Below are positions 34,045 to 46,989 of a DNA stretch of 64,000 nucleotides, piece after piece. The translations under genes and the position numbers were made by a program. The first letter of the stretch is position 1, and the number at the start of each line of letters is the position of its first letter. The notes below the pieces were generated by a model, which saw only the letters and a list, made by a program, of their open reading frames with translations, was not told the DNA's origin and did not search any database. This stretch comes from Perognathus longimembris pacificus. Lineage: Eukaryota > Chordata > Mammalia > Rodentia > Heteromyidae. The DNA is taken from NCBI RefSeq assembly GCF_023159225.1, contig NC_063188.1:33969979-34033978 (forward strand), given 5' to 3'.

Positions 34045-34145
34045 GTTCAGACCCTCATTTTCCCCAAGAAACAGAATCCCAGAGAGAAAAACTTGCCCAG
34101 GGTCACACAGAGAAGCAAAGGCAGAGCTGAGTTGAAATCCCCCCT
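34045..34145 (-). repeat. MIR relic, minus strand
   Basis: 'cccagggtcacacagagaag' then 'gcagagctgagttgaaatcc' is the reversed MIR body. Confidence 0.65.
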
Positions 34146-34654
34146 CTCCCAGTTTGTAATAGAGTTTTCTGCTGTAACACACTGCTGTATACTGCTGTAG
34201 GTGCATACACATTTGTGTGCATGCATATGCAAACACACCCTTGCATGTGGGAGGGTGTGAAGAAGGCCTGTATGCAGTGCCCAGAAGGCCTATCTAGTGA
34301 ACTGCTGAGGTCTGGACCTTGTACCCATACACAATGGCTAGGGGTTAAAGCCATTCAGAAGGCCTAGGGTATGATAGGGTGTGAGAAAGACAGGGTTCAG
34401 GGTTTCTCTCCCAAGGGGATTCACCCATATAAACCGCTCCAGGTAATTAAGATCCCAAAAGAATTGGCAGCTGCTTGCTGAACAAATTAGACTCTGCCTT
34501 TATGGGCATGTTCTGTGCTAGAGATCAGAGGGCCCTCCCTGATGTTTGGTTCATTAGTCATTGTTCCCTGTCAGAGCAAGCACTCAGAAAATTGGATGTC
34601 TGGCAACAGTCTGTATTCAGAAATTCAATAGCAGGAGCAGCAACGGCAATAGCC

Positions 34655-34730
34655 GAGTGTCTGGGACAGTGCTCCATGCACAGTAGGTGCTTGAAAAATG
34701 CTTGTTAGCTAACTAATGAGCTAAGTAAAG
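34655..34730 (+). repeat. MIR 3' end fragment
   Basis: 'gggacagtgctccatgcaca', 'gtaggtgcttgaaaaatgct' resembles the MIR tail. Confidence 0.5.
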
Positions 34731-34734
34731 AAAG

Positions 34735-36950
34735 CCTTTAGTCCTCTGTGCTATTCAGAATGAAACAGTGTCAATAACAGATCTGATTGCTTTTCAGCTG
34801 AGGCACATTTGAACTTTTTAATGGGCAGGCTGGCGAGACCTAGAGAAAAACTCATTGGAGGCTAGATTTCCTATGCTGACTACACTGTGTAGGTCACACT
34901 GCCCACCACTTATATGTCACATTACATTGTGTTTGGGTCACATAAACTCACTGTTCCCTCTGAGCTTCTAGTCAAATCCAAAAGCCTTTTCCCCAGTTCT
35001 AGATTTCTTTTGGCTAGAACAGTGTATGCTTGGCAGCAGACAAGACAAGGTCTCAGGGCATGTGTAGTGAGGGAGAAGCGAGCAATCCCCAAGCAGACAT
35101 ACAGGGCCAGCAGGCTTTAAAATCAACTCTTCCTTCTTTACCAGCTTACCCTAGGCCAGGCCTGCCAGGTTATTTTGGACAAGCACTTTCATATTGTTCT
35201 TAAATGTCAGGGAAATATTTTTGTTTTTGTTGTGTTCTGTTTCTTATACTAAATGTTCCTCGTTCAAAATACCCAGGATTCCTTGCAAAGGTCAGCTGGC
35301 ATAGCAGGACTAAGAGAATCTTAGACGCTTTTGGCAGTCACTAAAGGTTACTGCTGGTGTCTTGTCTATAGGCCAAGGGAGTGAACTCTGTAAGGGATTT
35401 AAAATGTCCTTGATGGACTTTTCCACCATGCTAAGAACCACTAACAAAAGGACTTCAATTCACCAGCCATCTAGTCACTCATGCAAATCTGATCTGCCAT
35501 AAGCTCTTTGGTTGGGAAGGAGCAGGCTATGTGTGAAGGTGTCTGTAACTACACATGTATGTCAGGACTTTGAAAGTAAAGTAGATATCTGTAAAAATTC
35601 TCTTTACCTTGTATGCAAGAAAGAACTAGGAAAATATATGATGAATGTATTTATGGAGGGTACCTGTACTTGTGTATATGTGAAGGGTCACCTAGGAGGA
35701 AAGCATCTGGCAAGGGTTGATGTTCCTGTGTGTTTGAGACATATATTTCTAACTCCATCTGTGTCTGTTTCTGTATTTGGCACTTGAGAGCTAGGGTGGC
35801 AAAGGTGCATTTGCATGTCTGTCTATCTGTCTGTCTGGTGAGGGTATATATGTCTGAACTCTCTTCAAGCCATAGACCTGCCTGGGAGAACTATCTTGGC
35901 TCCTCTTCCCTTTTCTGCATTCCCAGACTGCCTTAACTTCTCTGGCTCTACTTCCTCCTTCTAAGGAGATATTTTCTACCTCAGATTCCCCCTTCTGTGT
36001 TTCATGATCATTATCATCCCCCTGGCCCCCCTCTCAAGCCACCTGCAGTCTTCCAACAAAGTAGAGGTGACTCCACCAATGAGAAAGGCAGCACTCAATG
36101 ATTGGGAAACATTCTCCAGGCCAGTGAAACGTCTGCTTAAAGATTGTTCTTGGATCAATGGAAATCCTGTGGGTCACCCTTGGACAGATTAACACTGTCG
36201 AGAAATGTAATATAGCTATTCAATCCTTGAATTTGGAGGAATTAATTGAAACCTTGTTTTTAGTTCTATTGAAAAGGAAAATCATTTATTATCTTTAGTC
36301 TGACCCTGTGCCTTCAAGAGAACTCTTATTCTGTGAAAATAAGGGCTGAGGTAGGCAATTTACACATGCTTGTGAAATCTAAGCAGATTATCTCACCAGT
36401 GGCTATAACTGTAATAAACCAGAGTGACCTCAGTTTAAACAAACAGATGTTTGGAGCTGACAATTGAAGTGCAAACATGACCCTAATTAATGACTTAGTT
36501 AGTAGACAGTAGTTTATTCTTTGGCAATATTAGCTAAATTCTGTTTTTAGCTGTAACATTGTCTCTAGGCTACTATTAAATTCATCCTGTTAGGAATTCG
36601 AAATTTTTAGCCATTAGGCTGGTGAGCAGCTTGGGAAGTAGGAGAAAAGTAAAACCCAGAGACAGCTCTGGTGTGAAGAACATTAGGAAAAGTTTTCCTA
36701 AATGCACAGTGTTCCTATCCATACACATGTTATAATCACAATCAGTTTCTAATGAGGAAGATGAATATTACCAAAACAATTTGTTTATAGTATATGAAAA
36801 CAGAATAATGAAACTTGTTGAAATTGTTTTGAGAAAGGAGGATTAGGATAGAGGAGAGTGACAGAGAAGGGTAGTTGATAAAGGTATATTAAGGCGTGGG
36901 TATGTTGCAAGGGAACTTCACTTGTATAACTAATGCTAATAAAAATAATT
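34735..36950. other. Intronic, nothing recognised
   Basis: A+T-rich, single-copy-looking text with a short (GTCT)n stretch near 35820. The part 36200-36600 is rich in TTAAT/ATTAA words but shows no defined element. Confidence 0.5.
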
Positions 36951-36965
36951 TTTAAAAATTCAAGT

Positions 36966-37189
36966 GCAGCAGGTGCCAGCCTAATATCATGGCTACTTTG
37001 CAGCCTGGGATATAAGGAACACAATTTGAAGCCAGCCCATGCAGGAAAGTCTGTGAGACTTTTATCTCCAATAAACTACCAAAAAGCTGGAAATGGAGCT
37101 GTAGCTCAAGTGATAGAATACTAGCCTCGAGAAAAAGAAGCTCAGGCACAGTGCCTAGGCCCTAAGTTCAAGCCCCAGAACTGGCACAC
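36966..37189 (+). repeat. Composite SINE with target duplications
   Basis: Left half 'gcaggtgccagcctaatatc'; linker 'tttatctccaataaactacc'; right half 'gctgtagctcaagtgataga' and 'caagccccagaactggcac'. The sequence aaaattcaagt flanks both sides (ending about 36965 and starting about 37194). Confidence 0.85.
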
Positions 37190-37965
37190 CAAAAAAATTC
37201 AAGTACAAACTCATTAATGTGGATAAAACAATCTTATAAAGTCACTAACAAAGCATATGTTAATGCATATTAGTGAATAATCATGATATCCAATTTCAAA
37301 TGATTTCCTATAAAAAAAAAACTCACTCTGGATCAGATATAGTCACATGGCTGAATTCAGAGAGACTATTACTTCTGGAAAGAAACCTAGAAAGCAACCT
37401 AAAATTCTGTTGCCCAAGAAATGGATACAGAATAGACAATGGTGGGAAATGGAATCATTCATCCAGCTCCTTGGACTTAATGTCTGCTTTCTGTGAGGTA
37501 CTCCAGCTCTGTCCCAATTGCTTATTTGTTATTTCATCAAGATGGGACAGGGAGGGGGTGGTTAAGTCAACTGACATGCTGGCTTTGGTTGGCCTGCCTT
37601 TCAAGAATAGCTCTTTCTTTGCTGTAGTGGATACATCCAGCTGCAGATCACTGGACACACTTGCAGATGAATTCAGAAATTATGTTGGCTTCTCTGATCG
37701 TTGTCACTGAGTTGAACAAGCATTAGTGAGATCATCTTCATGCCCATGCAACTGTATGTGGTGTCACAGGATGAGGGAGGAGAGGAGAGAAATCCTGCAG
37801 GCTACACGCTTTAGGAGCTTTGGGTTAAGTTGGGAATTGGAATGCATGCAGATAAATCACCCAATAACAGTTTAAAAATATATATCCACAGAAGCAGAAC
37901 AGTACAAACCAAAATGATGGGCCCTGGCATTAAGTGGCAGAGCTTCATGAGTCAAGAAGAATCCT

Positions 37966-38167
37966 AGGGCTGGGAATATGTCCTAGTGGTATAGTGCTTG
38001 CCTCCCATGCATGAAGCCCTGGGTTCGATTCCTCAGCACCACGTATGTAGAAAAAAGCCAGAAGTGGTGCTGTTCCTTAAGTGGTAGAGTGCTAGCCTAG
38101 AGCAAAAGGAAGCCAAGGACAATGCCCAGGCCCTGAGTCCAAGCCCCAGGACAGGCCAAAAAAAAAA
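37966..38167 (+). repeat. IDL-Geo SINE, plus strand
   Basis: The left monomer (gggctgggaatatgtcctag, gggttcgattcctcagcacc) is followed by the Geo monomer and an A-tail. A short duplication atcct flanks it. Confidence 0.9.
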
Positions 38168-38358
38168 ATCCTGTTCTAACTGTTGCATGTATACTACAAT
38201 CCCTAGCAAGAACAAAGACAATGGGGGAAAAAGACAATGGAAATGGTTAGGGAAGATTCCACAGCATGTGTTTAATTATTGAAGGCATGAAGTAGGCATG
38301 ATTGTTGACTTCTTTATTTTAATGGGTCTTCTCGCAGAAATCCAGGTCACCATATCTC

Positions 38359-38373
38359 AGAACACAGTGTGCT
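38359..38373. promoter_or_regulatory. Candidate glucocorticoid response element (best in window)
   Basis: AGAACAcagTGTGCT matches RGnACAnnnTGTnCY at every constrained position and has a perfect left half-site. It is about 34 kb into the intron of a glucocorticoid-induced gene. Binding is not shown by sequence alone. Confidence 0.5.
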
Positions 38374-38379
38374 TTTTTT

Positions 38380-39095
38380 TCCTCCACTGCTCAGAGTAAA
38401 GGTCTGGTAGTTTGCAATAGCAGAAGGTTGGCATGCCAGAGAGGACAGGATAACAGTGCCAAGGACCTCGGCTTCAGCTCCATCTCATGGCTTGAGTGCA
38501 AACTTGAGTGGTTTAATTTTGGCCTGGGCATACCAGGGTCAGCCTTGTGGACCTTGCCATCTGCCTATAATTTGTCCCTGGAGCTAGTTCAAAGTTTAGA
38601 AAGTTCTCTACAGCTCATTACCTTTTTCAAACTTCTAGGCATTCTATCCACTCACTTCCTCTCCTGTGCTCCTTTCAGGCTTCACACATAGGCCTGCCTC
38701 AACTGGAATATTATCTCTGGGTATAGAAGGAACAAGGTGGGTTTTAATCCCAAAAGAGTCGTACACACATGTGTATGCCCCACATTATCTCCCTCAGCCA
38801 GTACAAAAACTCGGACTGTGTTTTACCTATCCCTATTGAAGACTGAGCCTTCAATGGGAATAATAGTTTAGAAAGGGTGAGGGAAAGGACAGAGGTTCCT
38901 AATCCCACTCAGGCTTGATACTGAGCCTCAAGTATTTCACCCACCTGATCTAGCAGTGCCACTAGCCATAACTGCTGATAAGTAATGGTTTAGAATGCCC
39001 CCAGCCTCACACTGCCATCCTAGCCAGCCTCAGCTTGCCAGACTGCATGGGCCACTTCAACTCTGGAGCTTCTTAGTCTATTTCTTCTGGGTCCT
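38380..39095. other. Intronic, nothing recognised
   Basis: Single-copy-looking text beside the candidate response element; no exon or repeat identified. Confidence 0.5.
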
Positions 39096-39099
39096 GGAA

Positions 39100-39235
39100 T
39101 TCCTGCTTTTCTTCTTCCACCGGTCCTGGTTTTTCTGCCAGATAGCAGAAGTCTCTTCTCCAATGTGGGCCTCAGTTTGCCCACATGTAAGATGAGAGGA
39201 TTGGGCTAGATTATCTCTTGTGGCTCAGACATCTG
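39100..39235 (+). repeat. MIR relic
   Basis: 'gggcctcagtttgcccacat', 'gtaagatgagaggattgggc', 'tagattatctct' is the 3' half of MIR. Confidence 0.65.
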
Positions 39236-39239
39236 TCCT

Positions 39240-41800
39240 GTGAGGCCACATGCCCTCCCTTTTCCATGAGGTAAATATTTGGGTGGGGAAAGACTAGGGA
39301 CATTTGAGGACTTCCAGTTTGGAAGCTGGGCCAAAGTTCTCAGGCTGGATTTGCTTTTGTGTCCTGTTTGCATCTTCCTACTGACTTCTCCCATCGCTAA
39401 AGGTCAAGGGCTGTGCTGGTCTGGGCGCCAGGTGGGTGTGATGGGGCAGCAAGTCTAGCAGGTTAGTGGCTCAGAGCCACCCTTGGCATCTAGGCAGGCA
39501 GGGGGAGACTCACTTCTGTTTGGCATGTCTCCCAGAGCCCCTAACCTCAGCTCCTTACCCTGAGCTCCTGGTGGGCAGAGAGGCAGCACTGCAGGACTGG
39601 CTTTTTGTAGGAACTGGCTCTGTCTGGGGACTCCTTGAGAAGTGGGGATTTCTTGGGGATGATGAGAAGAGCCCATGCTGATCCCAGAGTGAGATCAGGT
39701 TCCCCTCAGCAATCTGGGAAACTCACATGGAGGTCCTGTGGGGGCCCCTCAGACTGTGGGCTGGGGGTGTGTGCTATTAGACAGCAAACAAGAATGGACA
39801 AAAGGCCTTGTGACAGTATACACACTCTGTTCCTTCCAAGGGACCTTTGAGGTCTTCAAATCTGGAGGCTGTGTGGAGGAGGGAAGACAGGTGTCCATAA
39901 AGCTAAAGAACCAGAGCTTAGAAGGAAAGAGGACTTGTTCTGTGTGGTCATGTGACAATGAGACTCCACCTATTTCCCAGTCCTTTCCAGGGAAGCATTA
40001 GCAAATTGGAAAAATTCTAGGCGCAGAGAGGAAGGATGATATGCCACACAGAAGGCAGTGTCAACTACAACAAAGAAGCACAGCCTCCCAAACACACAGT
40101 CTTCCTCATGAACACTGCCCTTCTTTATGCATCCACATGCATGCACCCACACTTACATATATAGGCCCACAAGTAGATGCAGAAGTCTCAGTGCACACTG
40201 GCTGTAAATGCTGGAATGTGGTTCTATAGCACTGGCTTTCTGTGAAGATGCCAGTGGCCCAGTCCCCATCGCTTCCTAGGACAACTCTACTCAGGTATAG
40301 AAGAGAAACAGGTCACTTGGAAAGGAGAACGTTATCTGAAGCCCAAAAAAGAAAAAAAAATAGAAAGGAAAACACAACAACAACAACAACAAAGCAATGC
40401 TGAAGTCCTCCCACAGGCAGGCTCGTGCTCTGGGTGTGCTTTCGCAGGCCAGAAACTACAGAACTGGGAGTACTGCCAAGTGCTTTATCAAAGGAAACAG
40501 CCCGCCCAACAGCTGGAGATGGGCTCTTGCCAGCTGTGTGTGCCTTTTGGTCTTTCCTTCTCCTTTTCTCTCCCCTTCTTCTATCTCCATCCATCCATCT
40601 CTACAGTCTTGCACTTTGCATTGGGAGACTCCATTGACAGACTTCCTTGGACCACAGAGAGTACTTTCTGAATGCTGAGTAACCGAGCAGATCACAACTC
40701 CAGCTGGGCTTTGAGGGAATGTATTATTGCCTAGAAGCTGGTCTTCAGCTCTGAGCAAACGGTGCTTCATTGTAGGAGCTGTGCTATAGCTGGAGATTTA
40801 GGGAAATACACTCCAATAGTCCCTCCAGGGCCTCCTTGTCACCCATGGTGGAAGGTGGGTCCCTGGCCAGGCTGTGTGTGTTGGCAGTGATAGGGTGTTT
40901 TCCAGCAACCTCAGCAACTTTGCCATCCATATTCATTAATTAGTTAATTACTTGGATTCATTTCTCTAAGCCTTGGGCTTCCTAGCAGGGGGGCGGGGAA
41001 ACAGTGTTGGGGCAGAGGAGAACTCTGAAGAAAGTTGTTCTACCCTTTCTGGGGTTGGCAGGTCCACTGTTGGACACTAAGAGGGCACCCAGTGACTTCA
41101 CTAATATCCACTATAGACTCCTAGTTTGCCTCCTAAACTACCCAGCACAACTTATAAAGGCTGCATACTGAGCTGTATTTGTAGAAGCAACATAGTGGAG
41201 ACCGGGGTTAGTTGGAGCTACCTAATTCAACGAGTGACAGTGCTGGGCTTGGGGAGCTAAAGGCCTCAGCTCCATCCTTGGGAAGAGAATCTGTTCCCTG
41301 ACCATACAATTTGCATCTCTCACCTCAGATGACCTCTGGGAAATGGCTCAAGGCAAACCTGACATCTCCAAGAGCCTGCCAACATCTCAAGGAGCCAGGA
41401 TCCCAGTTCTTTTCTATACCTACCCCCAATGACTGCCATTCATTGGTAGCTTAAGTAATATCTGATGACTTTAGATTCAGAGAAACTCATTTTCGAGATT
41501 GGATGTAATAGATTGGTTTATGTGTTGTTTACACTTGTTGGTTGAGCTATTTCACTCTTTTGCAGTTTTACTGTGTACTGATGAGATGGCAGGCACCATG
41601 CCAGTTGTTGTGGGGGTTATCAAGAGGGGTAAGACTGAAAACAGATAATCTTGGCTTCCAGCATCTGGTGGGCATTCTGCTTTTCATCCCCTCTCTTTTT
41701 TCATACCCAGACTCTTTCCATTGTGAAGATCTTGGATTTTTCCTCTTTTCTTCTTTCTTTCCTTGAGGCTTCTTACACAAATGGACACTTTGATATGGTT
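39240..41800. other. Intronic, nothing recognised
   Basis: Single-copy-looking text with an (AAC)n stretch near 40375-40392 and a homeodomain-like AT palindrome region (about 40933-40950). No coding exon is supported. Confidence 0.5.
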
Positions 41801-41814
41801 GGTCACAAATGACT

Positions 41815-42090
41815 CTGAAGTTACTGAGTACAGCCTTTGGGGCCAGACAGACCTCAGTTTGAATCCCTAATCAGTCACTTCCTATCTCTGATGTGACTTT
41901 GAGTCACATCAGGGACCTCAGATTTGCCCTCTGTAAACTAGGAATTTCACAGACTATACTAACCCTATGTGTTTGAGAAGGACTAATTGTCATCACACAT
42001 ATATTACATGTAAAATGTTTTGAACTCTGCCTGGCACAAAGTAGACACTTGGCAACTGTCAACTGCTGGTGTTCACTACTATTGCCCTGC
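41815..42090 (+). repeat. MIR relic, nearly full length
   Basis: Ordered MIR words: 'ggggccagacagacctcagt', 'ttgaatccctaatcagtcac', 'tttgccctctgtaaactagg', 'ctgcctggcacaaagtagac'. Confidence 0.82.
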
Positions 42091-42094
42091 ATAT

Positions 42095-43860
42095 GTGTAA
42101 TGACTGGATGTGTTTATCACACAGCTGTGCTGCTAAGACTGACTTCATGATAAATCATAGGCCAGGGACCCTGACAAGACACTCTGAAGATCTTGTGGCA
42201 ATTGTGTTTGTTCAACCATAGCAACTGCCATCCTTGGTGGAACAAGGTACAGAAGGCAAGAGCCTGAGGTACAGCTTAACCTCTTGTTCCTGATTCTTCC
42301 CCTCCAGGTAGAGCTTCCCTTCCGGCCATAGCATAGCTCCTGGACATCTTCTGGGATGTTCTACCTCCCCCACAACTTATCTGTACTTTGGCCTCCTGAC
42401 TTTCTGAATTTCCTCACTGAGGTCTTTGTCTCATTTCTCCATCCCACTCTGTGCTCTAAAACATATCCTTGCCACATTTTCTCCAGTAATTAACCAACCT
42501 TGAGCATATCTCAAAGGACTGGATCAGGACTTCAAAGGACTGCTTCTGTCATAGCCTGTTTATGACCGTCTCCTGGGAGGTGGGGGGAGAAATAGTCTCG
42601 TAGTATGTTAAACCTGTTGTTACCAAAATGTCCAAAATATGGATTGCTCAACGTGCTATCAGCAGCAGCCTCTGACCACTGAGCAGTCAGGAGGCTGACG
42701 TGAGTACTGACATGATTTGTGATCTAGGTCTTCACGAATGAAGGTTTGTGGGGCTTGCTCCCTCCGGTTCCTTCCTGGGTACTTCCGATGGTTGGCACCA
42801 GCAGCATGTCAGCTGCAGGGAGCAAATGGCAAGAGGGACGAGATTTCAGGTCTTCTTTGGCTACGACCAATTCCTTATTTCCTCTCCTTTCCCAGTTTGG
42901 GAGCATTTGTTGCTGTCTGAAGGGCTGGGCAGTGCCAACACCACAATAAACAGCTTGTCCAGTACACACAAGCTCTTTGGACCCTGAAATGTCAGCTGGC
43001 CAACTGGCTCACAGCTAGACCCTGCTGCGTGCTGTTTGCATCCGGCCCTGACAATGCCGCTCAGCACTTGTAGAGCCATGTGTCATAGCAACAAGGCTGG
43101 GGGTGAGAGCCTCACTGTAACCTGAACATAGCTCTGAGAAGCCAAGCACAGGGGTCTCACTTGGGGCCCCTGATATCAAGGTCTGCCTTAGGGATCAAGA
43201 TACACTGGTCTCAGACCAACAACGTGGCCTGCCTTCCCCCTCCAGCCTCAGGCATGGCCTCACAGGCAGCAAGCAGCCAGACAGACTCCCTATGCCCCAT
43301 ATGGCTGGCCTGCCGACTGGTGTTGGAGAGAAACATCTCTCCTAGTGAAAGCCAGTGGGGTGTGGGACAGACATCTCCAGGGGGTACAGACTGAGCACAA
43401 AGGGTAAGAGAAAGGAGGGAGCTACAGCAGGGTCTGGTGGCAGGAGTGTCAGGCCAGGATCCAGGAAACCTGGGCTCTGCTCCCAGCCCCTGCTACCAAC
43501 TCCCTTGGCGTCCTTGAGCAAGATCACCCAGAGGGCAGGGTTGGGGTAGCAGGCATGGGGCCAAGACCTTGCCTAGAGAAGATGAGCTGCAAAATCTTGT
43601 TCGTACATTTAGGAGGTGGGGGTGGAGTGTTTAACCAGGGAAACTTTCCACTGAACAGCTACTTCTTTGCCTTTGTATGTCTTGGGTGCATTTTGTCCAA
43701 CCATTGATCCAAGCTCAGGTGCTCAGAGGATAGATCAGAAAAGAGAGGGTGGTTTATGGGAGAAAATGAGGGAAGGGGTAACACTGATTAAAAAGAAATA
43801 TACTCATTACCTTATTTATGTGGCCATAACTCCTCTTTACATCATCTTTACAATTAAAAA

Positions 43861-43906
<46 letters not shown>

Positions 43907-45200
43907 GGTACTAAGCTAGGATTGTCCCCACTTCTATCTCTGGGATGCTAAATTTGTCCTTGATTCTGGGAGTTTGTGTAGAGAAGGGACATCTGTCAAC
44001 ACTTTGGTGTCTAGGCATCCACACCATGGCATATTCCTACTCTTGGGACCCACATCATGTCTCATCCCTGGGCTTCCTCTGCCCGGTAGTAACAAATCTG
44101 CTGTTTATCTGGCCCCATGTGCTCAGTGGGAGTAGTATTCAATTGCACGAAACAAAGTTGATAGGCACTACCAGTGTCTGACATTCAGGAGGTACTCAGC
44201 ATGCATTCTATATTTGTGAAATGAATTCTGGCTGGAATATACTCATAATACTCATATAAAGGACTGCATGTAATGGTACAAATTCCTGACAGGACTTCTA
44301 TGGGAGGAATAGTTAGGGAGGGGCCAGGAAGAAGTAGCTCATTTGAGACCAAAGAGAAACAGCATGGAGGGAGCCCACCCTCTGTATGCATGAAGGGAAG
44401 GTAGGATACACTCACACCCATCGTTTGGTGGGGTGTATGTCTGGGCAAAGGGCCAAGATCCACTGCAGACTGAGAGCCTCAGACACTTCCCAGAACAGGA
44501 AGGCCCCATGGTGGTGTCTAATTGACTTTTGGGTTCTCTTACTGAGTTGAAGGAAGGCCCGGTAACAAAACTTCCAGAATCTCTGCTAAAACCTCCTGTT
44601 TTTTTCCTAAACTGGTACCAGTTGCCAGGGAGTGCCTTAGACATAAAGAATATTGCCAGAAGTGCATCAACAGGGTCATCTTAAGTCACTCATACCTCAC
44701 CATACCTCCTGAACACCATTGATCCAGGGATTGTGAGAGCATGGTCTAGCCTTTGTAGCTTTCCTTGCTGGATCCCTGTGTTGTCTATGCCTTCTCAGCA
44801 AGGTGGGTGAGAAAGAGCAGCCCAGGAGGAAAAAACAAACAGAGGAAAGGTCCTGAGTCTGTTGACGTTATAAGTGCTATTGATTTTACAAGGTTTTTCC
44901 ATTGGGAGGACACTGAACTGCCCTCATTTGCAGCCAGCTTCGGCTTTGACGCCAATGTCTAGGCCATGAACTGAAATTCAGAGAGGCCATGGTTTTATCT
45001 CAACATATTTCATAGTCACCACTTTGCAAGGTCAATGTGGGCCTCCCAGGGTAGGAAATGGGAGGATGTGGGTGGTTCCAGGACTCTCAACTCCTTCTAC
45101 CTTTCCTCAAGGATGTTATATGACCCTGACCCAATCATGTACACATCTTCCAGGACCAGGTTGTCAGTGTAGGGTGAATTTTTCAGGCAAGAAGAGAATG
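42095..45200. other. Intronic; one (GA)n array, no gene
   Basis: Contains a (GA)n microsatellite at about 43866-43902. Otherwise single-copy-looking text without recognised exons. Confidence 0.5.
43866..43902. repeat. Microsatellite (GA)n
   Basis: About 18 uninterrupted GA units. Confidence 0.97.
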
Positions 45201-45204
45201 GTTG

Positions 45205-45370
45205 AAAAAACACTGAACTACGATTTGTAATGGGCTTGGATATCCATTGTGCCACAGAATTAGCTGTCTGAGTTCAGGCTATCAGTTTCCCCTCCTAGTC
45301 TCGATTGTTAGAATCAGTTAAATGATAGGTGGAAGGTTCCTTCCAGCTCTAAAATCCAACAGTCTTGTAA
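45205..45370 (+). repeat. MIR relic
   Basis: 'gagttcaggctatcagtttc', 'ccctcctagtctcg', 'ataggtggaaggttccttcc', 'agctctaaaatcc' follow the MIR order. Confidence 0.65.
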
Positions 45371-45759
45371 AAACTGCAGACATGAGAAAAGAAAAGACTA
45401 TAAAGAAAAGCGAAAGGGACAAGGATGAAACATTTCCAGGGGAGTATAGGAAAGAGGAATTGGGAGAGAGAGGTATATGGCATCTTGATGGAGTAGGACC
45501 TGGTGGCCTTGATCCTGTTTCCTATTCTATTACCAGTGAGCTATATAGCAGTAGGCAGGTCACTCCCCACATTTGTATTTCATTCAAATAGGTGGAATGA
45601 CTTATGTCCTCTGCCTCGGAGGCTACTTTGTTGTTGGGAAAAGTAGATATACACATGACAAATAATTAGGTAATAGGTAGAGCCCAGTGGTGTGACATAA
45701 ACAAAAGGGGGGGGTGGCTTGCAGGCCAAGGCTTTAGCTACAGGGCAAGGGCACTGGGG

Positions 45760-45950
45760 AAAAGAACAGAGACTCTTGAGTTAGACTTAAAGAAAGAAAA
45801 GCTTCTGTACTTATCTAGTTGTACAACCTTGGTCCAGTCATTTGCTCTACTCAAATTGCAATTTCCTCAGCCATAAAAGGAAGGAATCGAAGGAGTTGGT
45901 CATCAAGGTTCCTTTCATCTCTCTGAATATGTGAGAAAACAAAACACAAT
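45760..45950 (+). repeat. MIR relic
   Basis: 'acaaccttggtccagtcatt', 'gcaatttcctcagccataaa', 'ggttcctttcatctctctga' mark the MIR body and tail. Confidence 0.6.
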
Positions 45951-46739
45951 AAAAAGCTAGAAGATGCCAAGTAAGCCAAAGGGGAGAATTGTATGTTCAG
46001 GGAAAGAGGCAGCCAGCATAAATCAGACATTTATGATAGGAGTAAAGAAGGATGGTATTCTCAGGGCAGCAGTAGTTCAGGGTGCAGGGTGAAGAGGAAG
46101 GGGAAGGAGTAGGTAAGGCAAGATCATCTTAAAGGAGTAATTGGAAAATACATTAATGAGTGTTTGGTGAGAGTTGGCTTGGCTGAAGGGCATGCTGGTG
46201 AGAAGCCATCAGCTGTCATGGAGGTCTGAAGTGGCCCCCAGAGTCAGTTGTGGAGGAGGGTAGTAAATGCTATAGCACACTCATCAAACAAACCCCAATT
46301 CAAGAGCTGGAATGCTTTCAAATTGGCAGAATCTTTTCCATTGGAGTATGTATGGTCAAGGGCTCATCACTAGGGGTTTGATACCCTTGGACTTTATACT
46401 TTGCTGATTTTAGCCCAGGATTATAGATAGTCAGTGTAGGTGTGAATTCAACCTGCCAGAGGTCATATTACTATTTCATGGCAGATCTAGGAGCAAACGT
46501 CTGTCTCTTGCTTTAGAGCCTAGTACACTTGCATTTCCCTAGGCTTTATCCTCTGACTGCTCTTACATCCTTAATCACTGTACTATATTAGCTTTTCAGG
46601 GGAAAATAAGAGTGAGGAAAAAACCAATCACAGGAAACTGGTCTATAGTAGGCCCTTGGGAGACTGAACAGTGCAGGCTGGTGCCTGAAAAGCTCTTTGG
46701 TGGTAGGGCCTATTCTTAAGATGCAGACAGTGAGGGCTG

Positions 46740-46980
46740 GGTAAAGGGGACCTGCAGGAGTCTAGAGTCCACTGGATCTTCAGATCTCTGCTCCAGCCTT
46801 GTGACCTCAGACAGGGTCACAACCTCCCTGAGTTTCTGTTTCCTTGTCTGTGGTTCTTTTCACATTGGGTTGTTGTGAAGAAAAAATGAACCAATATATT
46901 AAAAAAAACAGGGCACAGTACCTGCTAAATAATAAACTTTCAATGAAAATAACTATTGGTATTATTGTTATATTCTTATT
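46740..46980 (+). repeat. MIR relic, long
   Basis: 'ctccctgagtttctgtttcc', 'ttgtctgtggttcttttcac', 'gggttgttgtgaag', 'cagggcacagtacctgctaa', 'ataataaactttcaatg' follow MIR to its 3' end. Confidence 0.78.
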
Positions 46981-46989
46981 ACCATCGCT

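Noticed and set aside
37273..37710. 145-codon plus-strand frame
   Set aside because: It begins at GTG; the first ATG is at 37300. No homology recognised, no splice or Kozak support, and chance frames of this size are expected in 64 kb.
39819..39833. TACACActcTGTTCC as a glucocorticoid site
   Set aside because: Only the core ACA/TGT and one half-site fit; two outer positions fail and many such sites are expected by chance.
40933..40950. AT-rich palindrome resembling homeodomain/HNF1 sites
   Set aside because: Simple TTAATTA words are common in A+T-rich introns; no second supporting feature.
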